Shown in pieces: positions 12,364-12,997 of a stretch of 12,997 bases of DNA (position 1 is its first letter; each line of letters starts with the position of its first letter). Made by a program: the position numbers and the translations under genes. The stretch covers positions 1 to 12,997 of the forward strand of contig SICW01000019.1 of the NCBI GenBank assembly GCA_009691355.1, in the 5' to 3' direction. The DNA comes from Candidatus Woesearchaeota archaeon (lineage in GTDB: Archaea; Nanobdellota; Nanobdellia; SCGC-AAA011-G17; GW2011-AR17). The notes below the pieces were generated by a model. That model was not told the DNA's origin. It saw nothing but the letters and a program-made list of their open reading frames with translations, and did no database searches.

Positions 12364-12997
12364 TGGCACAGCTCAACATAGTCGATGCAATTAACCTTGC
12401 ACTCAAACAAGAAATGAAACGGGACAAAACAGTTTTAGTCCTTGGGGAAGATGTTGGTGTCGATGGCGGCGTGTTCCGAGTGACAGATGGACTTCTCAAA
12501 CTATTTCCTGGGAGAGTATTTGATACGCCCCTCGCAGAATCTGCAATTGTAGGTACCTCTATTGGATTAGCATGCTCCGGGTTTAAACCTGTTGCAGAAA
12601 TTCAGTTTGAAGGCTTTACACTTCCCGCATTTGATCAGATTGTGAATCATGCAGCACGTATACGCAACCGTTCTCGGGGACGTTTCACCTGCCCTATGGT
12701 CATTCGTTCTCCTATTGGTGGTGGTATCAAGGCATTAGAACATCACAGCGATTCTCCAGAAACATACTATGTGCATACTCCTGGAATAAAAGTAGTTATT
12801 CCTTCAACTCCTTACGATGCAAAAGGCTTAATGGTCTCTGCGATCCGTGATCCAGATCCAGTAATATTCTTTGAACCAAAAAGATTGTACCGTGCAATAA
12901 AACAAGAAGTTCCAGAGAAGGAATATCTTATTCCTATTGGGAAAGCACGCATTGTTCAAGAAGGAAATGACCTCACAGTTATTTCGTATGGTGCAAG
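12363..12997 (+). CDS. 2-oxoacid dehydrogenase E1 beta (3' truncated)
   Basis: ATG 12363 shares its A with the TAA of the ligase gene. The frame is open to the window edge (211 full codons). It shows the E1 beta landmarks: VLGEDVG (26-32), DTPLAES with Glu59, the residue that activates thiamine diphosphate, QFEGFTLPAFDQIVNHAARI, and GGGIKALEHHSDSPE followed by the PSTPYDAKGLM segment of transketolase-like pyrimidine-binding domains. It pairs with E1 alpha. The C-terminal transketolase domain has only just begun at the edge. E2 and dihydrolipoamide dehydrogenase genes would be expected next. Confidence 0.93.
   Translation, partial: MAQLNIVDAINLALKQEMKRDKTVLVLGEDVGVDGGVFRVTDGLLKLFPGRVFDTPLAESAIVGTSIGLACSGFKPVAEIQFEGFTLPAFDQIVNHAARIRNRSRGRFTCPMVIRSPIGGGIKALEHHSDSPETYYVHTPGIKVVIPSTPYDAKGLMVSAIRDPDPVIFFEPKRLYRAIKQEVPEKEYLIPIGKARIVQEGNDLTVISYGA

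Noticed and set aside
1..12997. CRISPR arrays, tRNA or rRNA genes, insertion sequences
   Set aside because: No regular spaced repeats, no cloverleaf or rRNA signature and no transposase or terminal inverted repeats were seen.

Overview
The window looks like a piece of an archaeal chromosome, most likely from a DPANN lineage such as Woesearchaeales or Nanoarchaeota. This is inferred, not proven. The DNA is AT-rich and genes are packed with ATGA or GTGA stop/start overlaps. TATA-like boxes lie about 26 bases before start codons, which suggests leaderless messages. Elsewhere there are strong GGAGGT or GAGGTGAT ribosome sites, and there is a membrane-anchored winged-helix regulator of a kind common in such genomes.

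Layout: (1) 1-982 carries the end of an MFS transporter overlapping a possibly shortened SAM methyltransferase. (2) 1005-1307 encodes a membrane-anchored winged-helix protein, probably the local regulator. (3) 1413-8427 is a tight ten-gene plus-strand cluster for copper or a similar soft metal: a CopZ-like chaperone, an HMA protein with a Met/Gly-rich membrane domain, a Cys/Met cupredoxin, a CxxC membrane protein, a CopA-type P1B ATPase, a polytopic membrane protein with two D-x3-H...H motifs, a thiol-methyltransferase-like enzyme with an odd Cys cluster, a small membrane protein, a His-rich anchored protein, and a His-rich protein predicted to begin with histidine after signal cleavage. (4) 8381-9906 (minus) holds a metallophosphoesterase and a secreted protein of unknown function. 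The metallophosphoesterase gene overlaps the last copper-cluster gene by 47 bases at the 3' ends. (5) 9907-10268 holds the minus-strand promoter with a CCCCTAGGGG palindrome, a VapC/PIN toxin remnant and the promoter of the next operon. (6) 10269-12997 is an operon of a small thioredoxin-like protein, E1 alpha of a 2-oxoacid dehydrogenase, a lipoate-protein ligase and E1 beta, which runs off the window.

How it may work together: the cluster has three HMA domains to carry Cu(I), an ATPase to export it, and several exported or membrane proteins rich in Met, Cys and His to receive it. That is far more than simple detoxification needs and suggests a trafficking route that delivers copper to something outside the membrane. 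The most notable member is the 306-residue membrane protein at 5617-6537. Its first motif (Asp25, His29, His42) has the same spacing, and several of the same flanking residues, as the copper site of the methane/ammonia monooxygenase C subunit as I recall it. No monooxygenase A or B subunit and no terminal oxidase is visible here.
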